Below are positions 41,931 through 48,946 of a DNA stretch of 64,000 nucleotides, one piece after another. Below the pieces are notes generated by a model, which was not told the DNA's origin, made no database searches, and saw nothing but the letters and a program-made list of their open reading frames with translations. Origin of the DNA: Bradyrhizobium nivariense (GTDB lineage Bacteria; Pseudomonadota; Alphaproteobacteria; Rhizobiales; Xanthobacteraceae); contig NZ_JARVWW010000025.1 of the NCBI RefSeq assembly GCF_029846715.1, positions 1-64,000 on the forward strand. Direction: 5' to 3'. The position numbers and the translations under genes were made by a program. The first letter of the stretch is position 1, and every line of letters begins with the position of its first letter.

Positions 41931-42155
41931 TTACTCCTCGAACAACTCCTTGAAGAGCGTCTTCGCGCGTTCAAGCCCTTCAGGCGTGAACACCACCGAC
42001 TTCACCTTGCCGACGGGATCGTGAATCATGCCCTTGTCGTGCAGGCGGCCGAGTACATCCCAATCGAATCCCTTCCATGCCCGATATTGATCGTGCAGGG
42101 TCAGATAGAGTAGGGCCAGCGCTGCGTCGTCGACCTTGTCCTTGTTGATTGCCAT
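41931..42155 (-). CDS. Small DUF6429-like protein
   Basis: A 74-residue protein, start MAINKDKVDDAALALLYLTLHDQYRAWKGFDWDVL after a GAGGATTGCGAG stretch. It is small, charged and globular-looking, ending in VVFTPEGLERAKTLFKELFEE. It resembles the DUF6429 family widespread in proteobacteria, of unknown role. The stop is four bases from the GTG start of the DUF4262 gene, so the two genes form one operon. A longer upstream frame reading is unlikely. Confidence 0.75.
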   Translation of the reverse strand: MAINKDKVDDAALALLYLTLHDQYRAWKGFDWDVLGRLHDKGMIHDPVGKVKSVVFTPEGLERAKTLFKELFEE

Positions 42156-42257
42156 CTCGCAATCCTCGTGAGCAGTTTCGCGTATCCTATTGGGCAATTC
42201 GGAATCCGCAATGCCTTCCAACGCGCTGGTTCGTTAAAATGATCGCGGTATGGCCAC

Positions 42258-42356
42258 AACCGTCATTGCGAGCGAAGCGAAGCAAAGGATGGCCGCGGGC
42301 GAGATGCGGGCCTGCATGGTTCGAGACGGCGCTGCGCGCCTCCTCACCATGAGGGT
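42258..42356. repeat. Mixed intergenic repeat (family A inverse unit plus GTCATTGCGAGCGAAGCG type)
   Basis: A GTCATTGCGAGCGAAGCGAAGC element at 42264-42286, a truncated family A join (AAAGGATGGCCGCGGGCGAG) and an inverse unit at 42313-42356 (GGTTCGAGACGGCGCTGCGC...CTCCTCACCATGAGG). It occupies much of the 301-bp gap between the DUF6429 and GST genes (42156-42456); no gene seen. Confidence 0.7.
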
Positions 42357-42456
42357 CTCGCTTCGCATACGCCCCAGGAAATCAAGATAGTCTGTCGGAA
42401 ACTGTGCCCGCCGTTCGTCTTCTGGACACAACGTCCGACCACCCCGGAGCCCTCCC

Positions 42457-43110
42457 ATGCCCCCCACCATCACCGCCTTCGAAAACTCACCCGACCGCGG
42501 CAAGGGTCAGGCCCGCGACATGCGGGTGCGCTGGGCGCTCGAAGAGGTGGGCCAGCCTTACGACGTGCGTCTGGTTTCGTTCGAGGACATGAAGGCGCCG
42601 GCGCATCTTGCGCTGCATCCGTTCGGACAGATTCCGACCTTTGAAGAAGGCGATCTCGCCCTGTTCGAGTCCGGCGCGATCGTGCTCCATATCGCGGAGC
42701 GCCATGCCGGGCTGCTGCCTGACGAGCCGAACGCCCGGGCGCGCGCGATCACGTGGATGTTTGCCGCGCTGAGCACGCTGGAGCCGCCGATTGTCGAGCT
42801 CGGGATGGCCATGCTGTTCGAGCGCGACAAGAGCTGGTACGCGGAGCGGCTGCCTATGCTCAGGGATCGCGTCCGTGTCAGGCTCGGCGAATTGTCCCGT
42901 CGCCTCGGCGATGCCGACTGGCTCGACGGCGCGTTCAGCGCCGGCGATCTCATGATGGTGACGGTGCTGCGCCGGTTGAACGCGTCGGGCCTGCTGGACG
43001 AATATCCCGACATCGCCGCCTATGTCGCCCGCGGCGAAGCGCGGCTGGCCTTCAGGCGCGCTTTCGACGCTCAATTGGCGGTTTTCACCGCCGCATCGAA
43101 GGGTTCGTAG
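42457..43110 (+). CDS. Glutathione S-transferase family protein
   Basis: A 217-residue GST-like protein. The N-terminal thioredoxin-like part reads RVRWALEEVGQPYDVRLVSFEDMKAPAHLALHPFGQIPTFEEGDLALFESGAIVLHIAERH (residues ~23-82), with the conserved cis-Pro in GQIPTF and ES for glutathione binding. The C-terminal helical domain follows, with LDGAFSAGDLMMVTVLRRL near 165. Glutathione transfer or a thiol-dehalogenase-like role is possible. Substrate cannot be assigned. Confidence 0.88.
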   Translation: MPPTITAFENSPDRGKGQARDMRVRWALEEVGQPYDVRLVSFEDMKAPAHLALHPFGQIPTFEEGDLALFESGAIVLHIAERHAGLLPDEPNARARAITWMFAALSTLEPPIVELGMAMLFERDKSWYAERLPMLRDRVRVRLGELSRRLGDADWLDGAFSAGDLMMVTVLRRLNASGLLDEYPDIAAYVARGEARLAFRRAFDAQLAVFTAASKGS

Positions 43111-43124
43111 GGTCGGTTAGCGCC

Positions 43125-43853
43125 CTAAAGATCGAAATTGGTCGGCAGCATCACCACGTCGCGAATTGTCATGCCGCGCGGCCGCGTCAACATGAACATC
43201 ACCACGTCGGCCACTTCGCTGGCCTCCAGCAGGCTGCCCGATTCCCTGGCTTCCTTCAGCTTCTCCGGCGGCCAGTCCGCGAGCAGGGCGCTGACGACCG
43301 GGCCGGGCGAGATCGAGCCGACGCGAATGCCGTGCTTGAAGACCTGGCGCCGCACCGTCTGGACGAAGCAGTTGACCGCCCATTTCGACGACGCATAGAC
43401 CGGCTCCCATGGCGTCGGAAAATGCGCCGCCAGCGAGCTCGTGACGATGATGTCGCCGGTCCGGCGCGCGATCATGTGCGGCAGCACGTCGTGCACGTTC
43501 TTCATCACGACGTTGACATTGAGGTTCAGCATCCGGTCGATCGCCGTGGTGTCGGCATCGACCAGATCGCCACCGACATACGTGCCCGCATTCGCATGCA
43601 GGATGTCGAGCTGGCCGGCCTGCTCCAGAACGCGCGGCAGCAGCGTCGCGCAGTCTTTCGGGTCGAGCAGGTCGACGAGCAGCGGGATCACTGCGTCGCC
43701 GTGCTTGTCGCAGAGCGACTTCAGCGCGGCCTCGTCGCGGTCGACCATCACCACGCGCGCGCCCGCGGCCAGCATCGCCTCGGTGCTGGCCAATCCGATG
43801 CCCGACGCGGCCCCGGTCACGGCCGCAACCTTGCCTTCCAAGTCTGTCGCCAT
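43125..43853 (-). CDS. Short-chain dehydrogenase/reductase
   Basis: A 242-residue SDR oxidoreductase. NAD(P)-binding motif VTGAASGIGLA near residue 11, DILHANAGTYVGGDLVD near 90 (NNAG-type motif as HANAG), Ser in DIIVTSSLAA near 140, and active-site YASSKWAVNCF (YxxxK) near 155. The C-terminus shows PGPVVSALLADWP. Substrate unknown. It is convergent with the upstream GST gene, 14 bp between stops. Confidence 0.88.
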   Translation of the reverse strand: MATDLEGKVAAVTGAASGIGLASTEAMLAAGARVVMVDRDEAALKSLCDKHGDAVIPLLVDLLDPKDCATLLPRVLEQAGQLDILHANAGTYVGGDLVDADTTAIDRMLNLNVNVVMKNVHDVLPHMIARRTGDIIVTSSLAAHFPTPWEPVYASSKWAVNCFVQTVRRQVFKHGIRVGSISPGPVVSALLADWPPEKLKEARESGSLLEASEVADVVMFMLTRPRGMTIRDVVMLPTNFDL

Positions 43854-44052
43854 AGGATCCCCATCTTGCCGAGGTCACTGGGATCGCGAGTATAACAATC
43901 CCGGCCGGGGTTGTCGGGGACAAACCAGCGCCGCTGGCATGACAGCAGGCGTAGGGCGGGCACTCCTCCGACCGAAGGAGGCGCTGCACAAAGCGCGGGA
44001 CTGTTGCAAGTCCGTCACGGCGGCGATACGACTTCAGCGCGAGGAGCGTCCC

Positions 44053-44763
44053 ATGCTGACCCTCTACTCCTACCCAAAACTGTTCGGCGTCGCCGACAAC
44101 AACGGCTACGGCCTCAAGGTCTATGCCTTCCTGAAGCTCGCGGGCGTGCCGTTCGTGCATGAGCATTTGTTCGATGCCTCCGCCGCGCCGCGCGGGCAGC
44201 TACCTTACGTCGTCGACGACGGCGAGACCATCGGCGACAGCGAGACCATCATCGCGCACGCCATTGCGAAATACCGCCTGACTATCGACGCGGGGCTTTT
44301 ACCGGAGCAGCACCGCACCAACCATTTCGTCACGCGCATGCTCGACGACCTCTACTGGGTGATGTCGTATTCGCGCTGGAAGGACGAGCGCTATTATCCG
44401 GCATTCTGCGATGCGTTCATTGCGCAGCACAAGCAGATCGACGCGGCAGGATTTGAGAAGGCGAAGGCGTATAATACGCAGCGCTATCATTTCCAGGGCA
44501 TCGGCCGCTACACGCCCGAGCAGGCGTACGCGCGGGGGCTCGCCGATCTGCAGGTACTGGCCGAGATCGTGCCGGCGACCGGCTTCGTGCACGGCACGGC
44601 GCCGACCAGCGTCGATGCCGGCATCTACGGCTTCATCGCCAACATCTATTACTTCCCGATCCCGACGCCGCTGAAGGCGTTCGTCGATGCGCATGAAAAC
44701 CTCGTCGCGCATTGCGAGCGGATTCATGCGGCGGTGACGCCGCAACCACAGACCTCATCCTGA
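44053..44763 (+). CDS. Glutathione S-transferase family protein, metaxin-like N-terminus
   Basis: A 236-residue protein. Start MLTLYSYPKLFGVADNNGYGLKVYAFLKLAGVPF after GAGGAGCGTCCC. The N-terminal domain is of the GST/metaxin or FAX type, with PRGQLPYVVDDGETIGDSETIIAHA near residues 50-74. The helical C-terminal domain includes WVMSYSRWKDERYYPAF and VHGTAPTSVDAGIYGFIANIYYFP. The stop codon TGA and last residues (TSS) lie in a family A repeat. Role unknown. Confidence 0.83.
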   Translation: MLTLYSYPKLFGVADNNGYGLKVYAFLKLAGVPFVHEHLFDASAAPRGQLPYVVDDGETIGDSETIIAHAIAKYRLTIDAGLLPEQHRTNHFVTRMLDDLYWVMSYSRWKDERYYPAFCDAFIAQHKQIDAAGFEKAKAYNTQRYHFQGIGRYTPEQAYARGLADLQVLAEIVPATGFVHGTAPTSVDAGIYGFIANIYYFPIPTPLKAFVDAHENLVAHCERIHAAVTPQPQTSS

Positions 44764-44859
44764 GGAGATCGCGAAGCGATCGTCTCGAAGGATGGCCGCG
44801 GGCGAGACGGGCCCGCATGGTTCGAGACGGCGCTTACGCGCCTCCTCACCATGAGGGTC
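44751..44859. repeat. Family A repeat pair after the second GST gene
   Basis: Forward unit 44751-44794 (ACCTCATCCTGAGGAGATCGCG...CGTCTCGAAGGATGG) and inverse unit 44816-44858 (GGTTCGAGACGGCGCTTACG...CTCCTCACCATGAGG). The stop codon of the GST gene is the TGA of CATCCTGAGG. A GTGGGC...GCCCAC type stem follows at 44871-44903. Confidence 0.8.
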
Positions 44860-44922
44860 TAACACCGCAATGGTGGGCACGGCGCAAGCGCGCCTTTGCC
44901 CACCCTACGCGACCGGCGCCCC

Positions 44923-45357
44923 CTACCGCATCGTGATCGCAAGCCCGCTCAGATCCGCATTCGCCATCAGGCCGACCTGCGTGCCGGTCAATTCCAGCAC
45001 CGCGCCCTTCTGGTTGGTCAGCACGATGGCGCGGGCGCCGCGGCCGATCGCGATGCCGGCACCGGCGGCGCCGTAGACGCCGGCGACATCAGAGGGACGG
45101 TTGATGTTGGAGACGCGGCCGCGCAGCACGGTCTTGGAGCCGCCGAAGACGAGGCCGTAGTCGAGACCGCCGGTCGAGAGCGAATAGGCGCGGCCGCGGA
45201 AGCTCAGCACGCCCGAGCCGCCGGAACCGCCGATGATCCAGCCCGCCTTGTAGATCGTCAGCACCACGGTGCCGCCATCGGCCATCGCCGAGGTCGAGAG
45301 GCCGGCAAGCGCGGCAACGGCGAGAAGCGCGGCGCGGAAGGCGGGTGCGATCTTCAT
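44923..45357 (-). CDS. Exported protein, possibly DUF1134/EipA-like
   Basis: A 144-residue exported protein with a signal peptide (MKIAPAFRAALLAVAALAGLSTSAMA) and a glycine-rich beta domain: GTVVLTIYKAGWIIGGSGGSGVLSFRGRAYSLSTGGLDYG, then TVLRGRVSNINRPSDVAGVYGAAGAGIAIGRGARAIVLTNQKGAVLELTGTQVGLMANADLSGLAI. The pattern resembles the EipA (DUF1134) envelope-integrity family of alphaproteobacteria, but is shorter; similarity is my judgement from motif memory. Envelope location is likely. Confidence 0.65.
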   Translation of the reverse strand: MKIAPAFRAALLAVAALAGLSTSAMADGGTVVLTIYKAGWIIGGSGGSGVLSFRGRAYSLSTGGLDYGLVFGGSKTVLRGRVSNINRPSDVAGVYGAAGAGIAIGRGARAIVLTNQKGAVLELTGTQVGLMANADLSGLAITMR

Positions 45358-45480
45358 GTGTGTCTCCGGGGGCTATTTCTTGGGCAGGAATCGAATCAGA
45401 CGAGGCGAATCTATCCGATGGATCGCGGCGGCAACATGATGGAGGCCGCTATGAGGCCCGAGGTGCAGCAGCGCATTCAA

Positions 45481-45607
45481 CTGTCATCGTCCGGCTTGAC
45501 CGGACGATCCAGTACTCCGAGACGGTTGTGGTTTAATCGATGGGCCGCGGCGTACTGGATGCCCCGCCCCAGTGCGCAAGTGCGCACAAGGCGGGGCATG
45601 ACGGCAG
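45481..45607. repeat. Family B repeat copy (diverged)
   Basis: CATCGTCCGGCTTGACCGGACGATCCAGTA and, after an altered centre, TACTGGATGCCCCGCCC...GGCGGGGCATGACGGCAG. The gap 45358-45851 (about 490 bp) holds this repeat and an AT-rich part (45665-45785); no gene is seen. Confidence 0.8.
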
Positions 45608-45670
45608 AGTTTGGGGCCGCCTACCGGCACCACTGCCATCATGCCATTCTGCCCCTGTGTTGCCCGACGG

Positions 45671-45726
45671 AGCAAATGATTATTTTGCTTTTCCCGAAGC
45701 AGAAAAAAGATCAATGATTTCTGCTT
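45671..45726. promoter_or_regulatory. AT-rich island with two inverted repeats
   Basis: AGCAAA...TTTTGCT at 45671-45689 and AAGCAGAAA...TTTCTGCTT at 45697-45726 (9-bp arms, 12-base loop). They sit in an AT-rich stretch upstream of the RidA gene at 45852. They could be operators or an RNA stem-loop; neither is established. Confidence 0.3.
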
Positions 45727-45851
45727 GATGCCTACTGTGCATGGGGTTGTTTTCGCAATTTTTGTTTTGCGCCCTCCCCGTCCGTTAATCCCGATTGCAA
45801 CTCCCCCGCATGTCGCTACCCTCAATGCGACCGTTCCATCCGAGGTGACCC

Positions 45852-46238
45852 ATGCCGATCCAGCATTTCGCACCCCCGCCGCACGTCAAGGCGCCGCCGC
45901 TGTCCTTTGCCACGCGCGCCGGCGATCTCCTGTTCGTCTCCGGCATTCCCGGCTTCGACGCCAGCGGCGCGCTGCCCGACGGCTTCGAGGCGCAGTTCGC
46001 CAACGTCGCCGTCAACATCAAGCGCGTGCTGGCGGAGGCCGGCGCTGGTATCCGCGATCTCGTCAAGGTCAACGTGCTGCTGACCCGCGCCTCCGACGTC
46101 GCCGCCATGAACGCGCTCTATGCCGGCGCCTTCGGCCCGCCGCCCTACCCCGCCCGCACCACCTGCGTGGTCCAGGCGCTACCCGATCCGAAGATGCTGA
46201 TCGAGATCGAGGCGGTGGCGTCGCTGGCCAAGGGGTAA
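45852..46238 (+). CDS. RidA/YjgF/YER057c/UK114 family protein
   Basis: A 128-residue protein of the RidA superfamily, which deaminates reactive enamine/imine intermediates. Family features: RAGDLLFVSGIPGFDASGALPDGFEAQFANVAVNIKRVLAEAG, DLVKVNVLLTRASDVAAMNALYAGAF and PYPARTTCVVQALPDPKMLIEIEAVAS near the end, including the substrate-binding Arg in PARTT. GAGGTGACCC precedes the ATG. Length is typical. Confidence 0.9.
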   Translation: MPIQHFAPPPHVKAPPLSFATRAGDLLFVSGIPGFDASGALPDGFEAQFANVAVNIKRVLAEAGAGIRDLVKVNVLLTRASDVAAMNALYAGAFGPPPYPARTTCVVQALPDPKMLIEIEAVASLAKG

Positions 46239-46379
46239 TCAAGCGACAGTCAAGGGATAAGGGTCGTCCGAACGGCCGACGAACGGCTGACATATCCGTG
46301 AACGGTCGCCGCCCCGCTTGCCAGCCGCGCAGATTTGCCGCACCAGTTTCCTTCTCACGTTCCCATCAGGAGATATTTC

Positions 46380-46640
46380 ATGCGTCGCGTTCTCGCCCTC
46401 TGTGCCGTTGCCGGCATCGCCACCACCGTCTTTGCCGTGCCGGCCTCTGCGGCGGTCGGCTATTACGTGATCCGCTGGGACAACACCGGCATCTGCCAGG
46501 TCTGGAACGAGGACCTCAAGTACAAGCCGTTCCAGTGGGGCGTGTCGACCTACAAGGTCGTCAGCAAGCCACTCCCGACCTTCACGGCCGCCTCGGAGCT
46601 CCAGATCAAGCTGCGCACGGAGCGCCGCTGCACGCTCTAG
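46380..46640 (+). CDS. Small exported protein
   Basis: An 86-residue exported protein. Start MRRVLALCAVAGIATTVFAVPASAA after CAGGAG gives a clear signal peptide. The mature part reads VGYYVIRWDNTGICQVWNEDLKYKPFQWGVSTYKVVSK, with two cysteines that may pair. Similar small Trp-rich exported proteins are common in Bradyrhizobium-like genomes with no known role. It is followed by a strong terminator. Confidence 0.75.
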   Translation: MRRVLALCAVAGIATTVFAVPASAAVGYYVIRWDNTGICQVWNEDLKYKPFQWGVSTYKVVSKPLPTFTAASELQIKLRTERRCTL

Positions 46641-46666
46641 GCCTGACGCGACAAATCGAATTTCAG

Positions 46667-46702
46667 GGGCGGGTCGCGCGAGCGGTCCGCCCTTTTCTTT
46701 TT
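46667..46702 (+). terminator. Terminator with GNRA loop
   Basis: An 11-bp stem (GGGCGGGTCGC with GCGGTCCGCCC, two G-U pairs) closed by the GCGA tetraloop, followed by TTTTCTTTTT. It begins about 27 bp after the small exported-protein gene. Confidence 0.8.
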
Positions 46703-46717
46703 GGACGCGCCGCTGCG

Positions 46718-47068
46718 ATGCTAGAATCCTTCGGCCGCTTCGAAGGTTTCGTCGCCGTGATCGGCTGCGGCCGCGTCGACAGCGGCCCGACCCGGCACAG
46801 CGAGACCGCACTCCTGGTCACGCTGAAGGGCACGACCGACTATTACACGATCCAGTGGGCCGAGCGCGGCCCCGAAAGCGACGAGCCGCCGGTGAATGAC
46901 GACCGCTGGCAGGCCCGTTTGCGCGCGCTCAGCCCGATCGAGCTCTGCCCGATCCTGGCCGGCGAAGCCGCCCCCTATCCGAGCTGCGTGAACAAGAGCT
47001 GTGCCCTCACGCGTCCTTGTGCGCGCCGGGATGGATCAGGACATCGCGCGCGGCGGCGAGATCGATGA
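46718..47068 (+). CDS. Hypothetical protein
   Basis: A possible 116-residue protein starting MLESFGRFEGFVAVIGCGRVDSGPTRHSE, then TALLVTLKGTTDYYTIQWAERGPESDEPP and LSPIELCPILAGEAAPYPSC. The composition is reasonable for a small globular protein, but the start has no clear SD, and the last 62 bases overlap the convergent DnaJ-type gene antisense. It could be a real short gene or a chance frame. No family recognised. Confidence 0.4.
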   Translation: MLESFGRFEGFVAVIGCGRVDSGPTRHSETALLVTLKGTTDYYTIQWAERGPESDEPPVNDDRWQARLRALSPIELCPILAGEAAPYPSCVNKSCALTRPCARRDGSGHRARRRDR

Positions 47069-47492
47069 ACGCTTGCGCGCTGCCGCCCCGGTCGGGATGC
47101 ATGCCCTTGGCGGCGCGGCGATAGGCCTGGTTGATGTCCTCGCAGGTGAGCTGCACCGCGAGCGGCAGGCCGAGCACCTTGCGGGCGCGATCCTCGGTGG
47201 ACAATTTCTTCGGCGCAGCATTGCGGCGGCCGAAGCGCGGCGCGGTCAGGTCGTGAACGACATCGAGCACCACGCCGATGCGGCGCTGGGCCGCCAGCGC
47301 GACGCTGTGATCGTCATTGTCCACGACCTGGCGCAGCACCGGAAGCGCCTGCTCGGCCGCCTGGCGCAGCATGGTATCGGTGCTCATCCGCACGATCTCG
47401 GCGACGAGCCGGCCCGCCTCGGCCCAATCGGCGCGTTGCGCCGACCGCAGGCGTTCGAGTGCGAGTTTCCAGGATTCAAGCCGTTCCATCAT
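47007..47492 (-). CDS. J-domain (DnaJ-like) protein
   Basis: A 161-residue protein with a C-terminal J domain: RKVLGLPLAVQLTCEDINQAYRRAAKGMHPDRGGSAQAFIDLAAARDVL, containing the Hsp70-stimulating HPD motif near residue 133. The N-terminal ~90 residues are Arg/Ala/Leu helical (MERLESWKLALERLRSAQRADW). Probable co-chaperone for a DnaK-type protein. The start at ATG-ATG 47492 was chosen; a TTG six codons earlier is also possible. Confidence 0.82.
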   Translation of the reverse strand: MMERLESWKLALERLRSAQRADWAEAGRLVAEIVRMSTDTMLRQAAEQALPVLRQVVDNDDHSVALAAQRRIGVVLDVVHDLTAPRFGRRNAAPKKLSTEDRARKVLGLPLAVQLTCEDINQAYRRAAKGMHPDRGGSAQAFIDLAAARDVLIHPGAHKDA

Positions 47493-47603
47493 GCGCGCAA
47501 CGTTTAGCAATCAAGATCAGTATGCCAAGGCCGCCGTTTCCGACCCCTTAATTTCGAGTTAGCCTTTCATGAAATTTAGAAGCGAAATCGGGAGGAAATT
47601 GTC

Positions 47604-48371
47604 ATGGCATTGCTCGCAAACCACGTCGCCGTCATCACGGGCGCCGGTTCCGGCATCGGCCGGGCAATCGCGGCCGGCTACGCCCGCGAAGGCGCGCAAG
47701 TGGTGCTGCTCGACGTCAACGCCGACACGGTCGCGGAAGCCGCCCAGGAGATCCGCAAGTCCGGCGGCAAGGCCGAGAGCTTTGCGCTCGACGTGACCAA
47801 ACGCGACGACTGCTTTGCGCTCGCCAGGCAGGTCGCCGACAAGGTCGGGCAGGTCTCGATCCTCGTCAACAATGCCGGCATCACCCGCCGCAACGCCTTC
47901 ACCGCGGAGCCGGAGACAGTGGCGAAGGACTGGAACGACATCATCTCGCTCAATCTCAACGGCGTCTTCAACATGACGCAGGCGTTCCTGGCGCCCTTGC
48001 GCGCAGCTAAGGGCCGCATCGTCAATATCGGCTCGATCCAGTCCTTCGTGCACCTGCGCACGCCGAGCTCGGCGGCCTACACCACCTCGAAACACGGCGT
48101 GCTCGGCTTCACCAAGGCGCTGGCGGTCGAGCTCGGCAAGGAGGGCGTGCGCGTCAACGCGATCGGGCCGGGCTTCATCGAGACCAACATCAACGCCAAT
48201 GTGCGCGCGACCAATCCGGCGCTGGTGCAGGCCTTCGTCGATCACACCCCGCTGGCGCGCACCGGCAAGCCTGAGGACATCGTGGGTCCCGCGATCTTCC
48301 TCGCGTCGGATATGTCGGCCTACGTCACGGGAACGATCGTGATGGTGGACGGCGGATACCGGACGGTGTGA
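47604..48371 (+). CDS. Short-chain dehydrogenase/reductase (3-oxoacyl-ACP reductase-like)
   Basis: A 255-residue SDR. NAD(P)-binding ITGAGSGIGRAIAAGYAREGA near residue 11, NNAGITRRNAF near 90 (NNAG motif), Ser in RIVNIGSIQSF near 138 and catalytic YTTSKHGVLGFTKALAVEL (YxxxK) near 155. The C-terminal GPAIFLASDMSAYVTGTIVMVDGGYRTV is typical of FabG-like and sugar dehydrogenase members. GGGAGG precedes the ATG. Substrate not assigned. Confidence 0.88.
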   Translation: MALLANHVAVITGAGSGIGRAIAAGYAREGAQVVLLDVNADTVAEAAQEIRKSGGKAESFALDVTKRDDCFALARQVADKVGQVSILVNNAGITRRNAFTAEPETVAKDWNDIISLNLNGVFNMTQAFLAPLRAAKGRIVNIGSIQSFVHLRTPSSAAYTTSKHGVLGFTKALAVELGKEGVRVNAIGPGFIETNINANVRATNPALVQAFVDHTPLARTGKPEDIVGPAIFLASDMSAYVTGTIVMVDGGYRTV

Positions 48372-48475
48372 GCGGGGCGCAACGACGCAGCCATGGTGCG
48401 AGATAAGCCCGCATCTCGCGTCAATCGCGGCGCCTTCGCGGCAATCCTGAGGTCAATTGGTGCGATCGCCCGCGG

Positions 48476-48491
48476 TTAACCTTTCGTTAAC
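48476..48491. promoter_or_regulatory. CtrA-type site TTAA-N7-TTAAC
   Basis: TTAACCTTTCGTTAAC matches the known alphaproteobacterial CtrA consensus TTAA-N7-TTAAC exactly, and the halves also form an inverted repeat (GGTTAAC ... GTTAACC). It lies about 95 bp upstream of the Fis-type HTH gene at 48585. Sequence match only. Confidence 0.55.
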
Positions 48492-48584
48492 CAAACCCGC
48501 GCACCGTAGATCTACGGCTTGGGGGTCGTTGGTTCTCGATCCGCTTCCAAAGACGGAAGCGGGCGTCGATCGGGAGGTGTGTCG

Positions 48585-48833
48585 ATGACCACTGTTCATG
48601 TCGCTGCGTCCGAATCGGGCGCGCAATTCCTTGCTCCGAACCAGATCGTTCCGCTTCTGATCGGCGCTACCGTCGACGAGGTCGAGCGTGAGCTCGTGCT
48701 CCAGACGCTCGCGCGCTGCGACGGCAACCGCACGCGCGCGTCGCGCGTGCTCGGCCTGTCAGTGCGCACGTTGCGCAACAAGATCAGGATCTATGCCGCC
48801 TCCGGCATCGAGGTCCCGCCCTATCAGGACTAG
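48585..48833 (+). CDS. Fis-family helix-turn-helix protein
   Basis: An 82-residue protein after a good SD (GGGAGG). The C-terminal half is a Fis-type DNA-binding domain: IGATVDEVERELVLQTLARCDGNRTRASRVLGLSVRTLRNKIRIY (residues 25-70), as found at the C-terminus of NtrC-class activators. There is no receiver or AAA+ domain. It resembles stand-alone FlbD/Fis-like flagellar regulators of alphaproteobacteria. A CtrA-type site upstream fits a cell-cycle or motility role (inference). Confidence 0.8.
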   Translation: MTTVHVAASESGAQFLAPNQIVPLLIGATVDEVERELVLQTLARCDGNRTRASRVLGLSVRTLRNKIRIYAASGIEVPPYQD

Positions 48834-48851
48834 CGCGTGACGTGCAGCCGA

Positions 48852-48865
48852 TTGATGTTGATCAA
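48852..48865 (+). promoter_or_regulatory. FNR/FixK-type box upstream of the collagen-like gene
   Basis: TTGATGTTGATCAA matches the FNR/FixK consensus TTGA-N6-TCAA perfectly. It is centred about 88 bp before the GTG start at 48947; for a class-II site (-41.5) the transcript would begin near 48900, leaving a ~47-nt leader. No gene is read on the other strand here. Confidence 0.5.
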
Positions 48866-48946
48866 ACCCGGCGCGATGCCCGGGGCAGAATTGCTGCTGT
48901 CGTCAAAGGCCGCTAAGTAGCTTGCTTCCGCAGAGGGAGCAGTGGC

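Noticed and set aside
45725..46717. A long plus-strand frame running through ridA and the small exported-protein gene
   Set aside because: Reads out of frame through two genes that have their own SD sites and motifs; only the last part (from 46718) might be a real gene.
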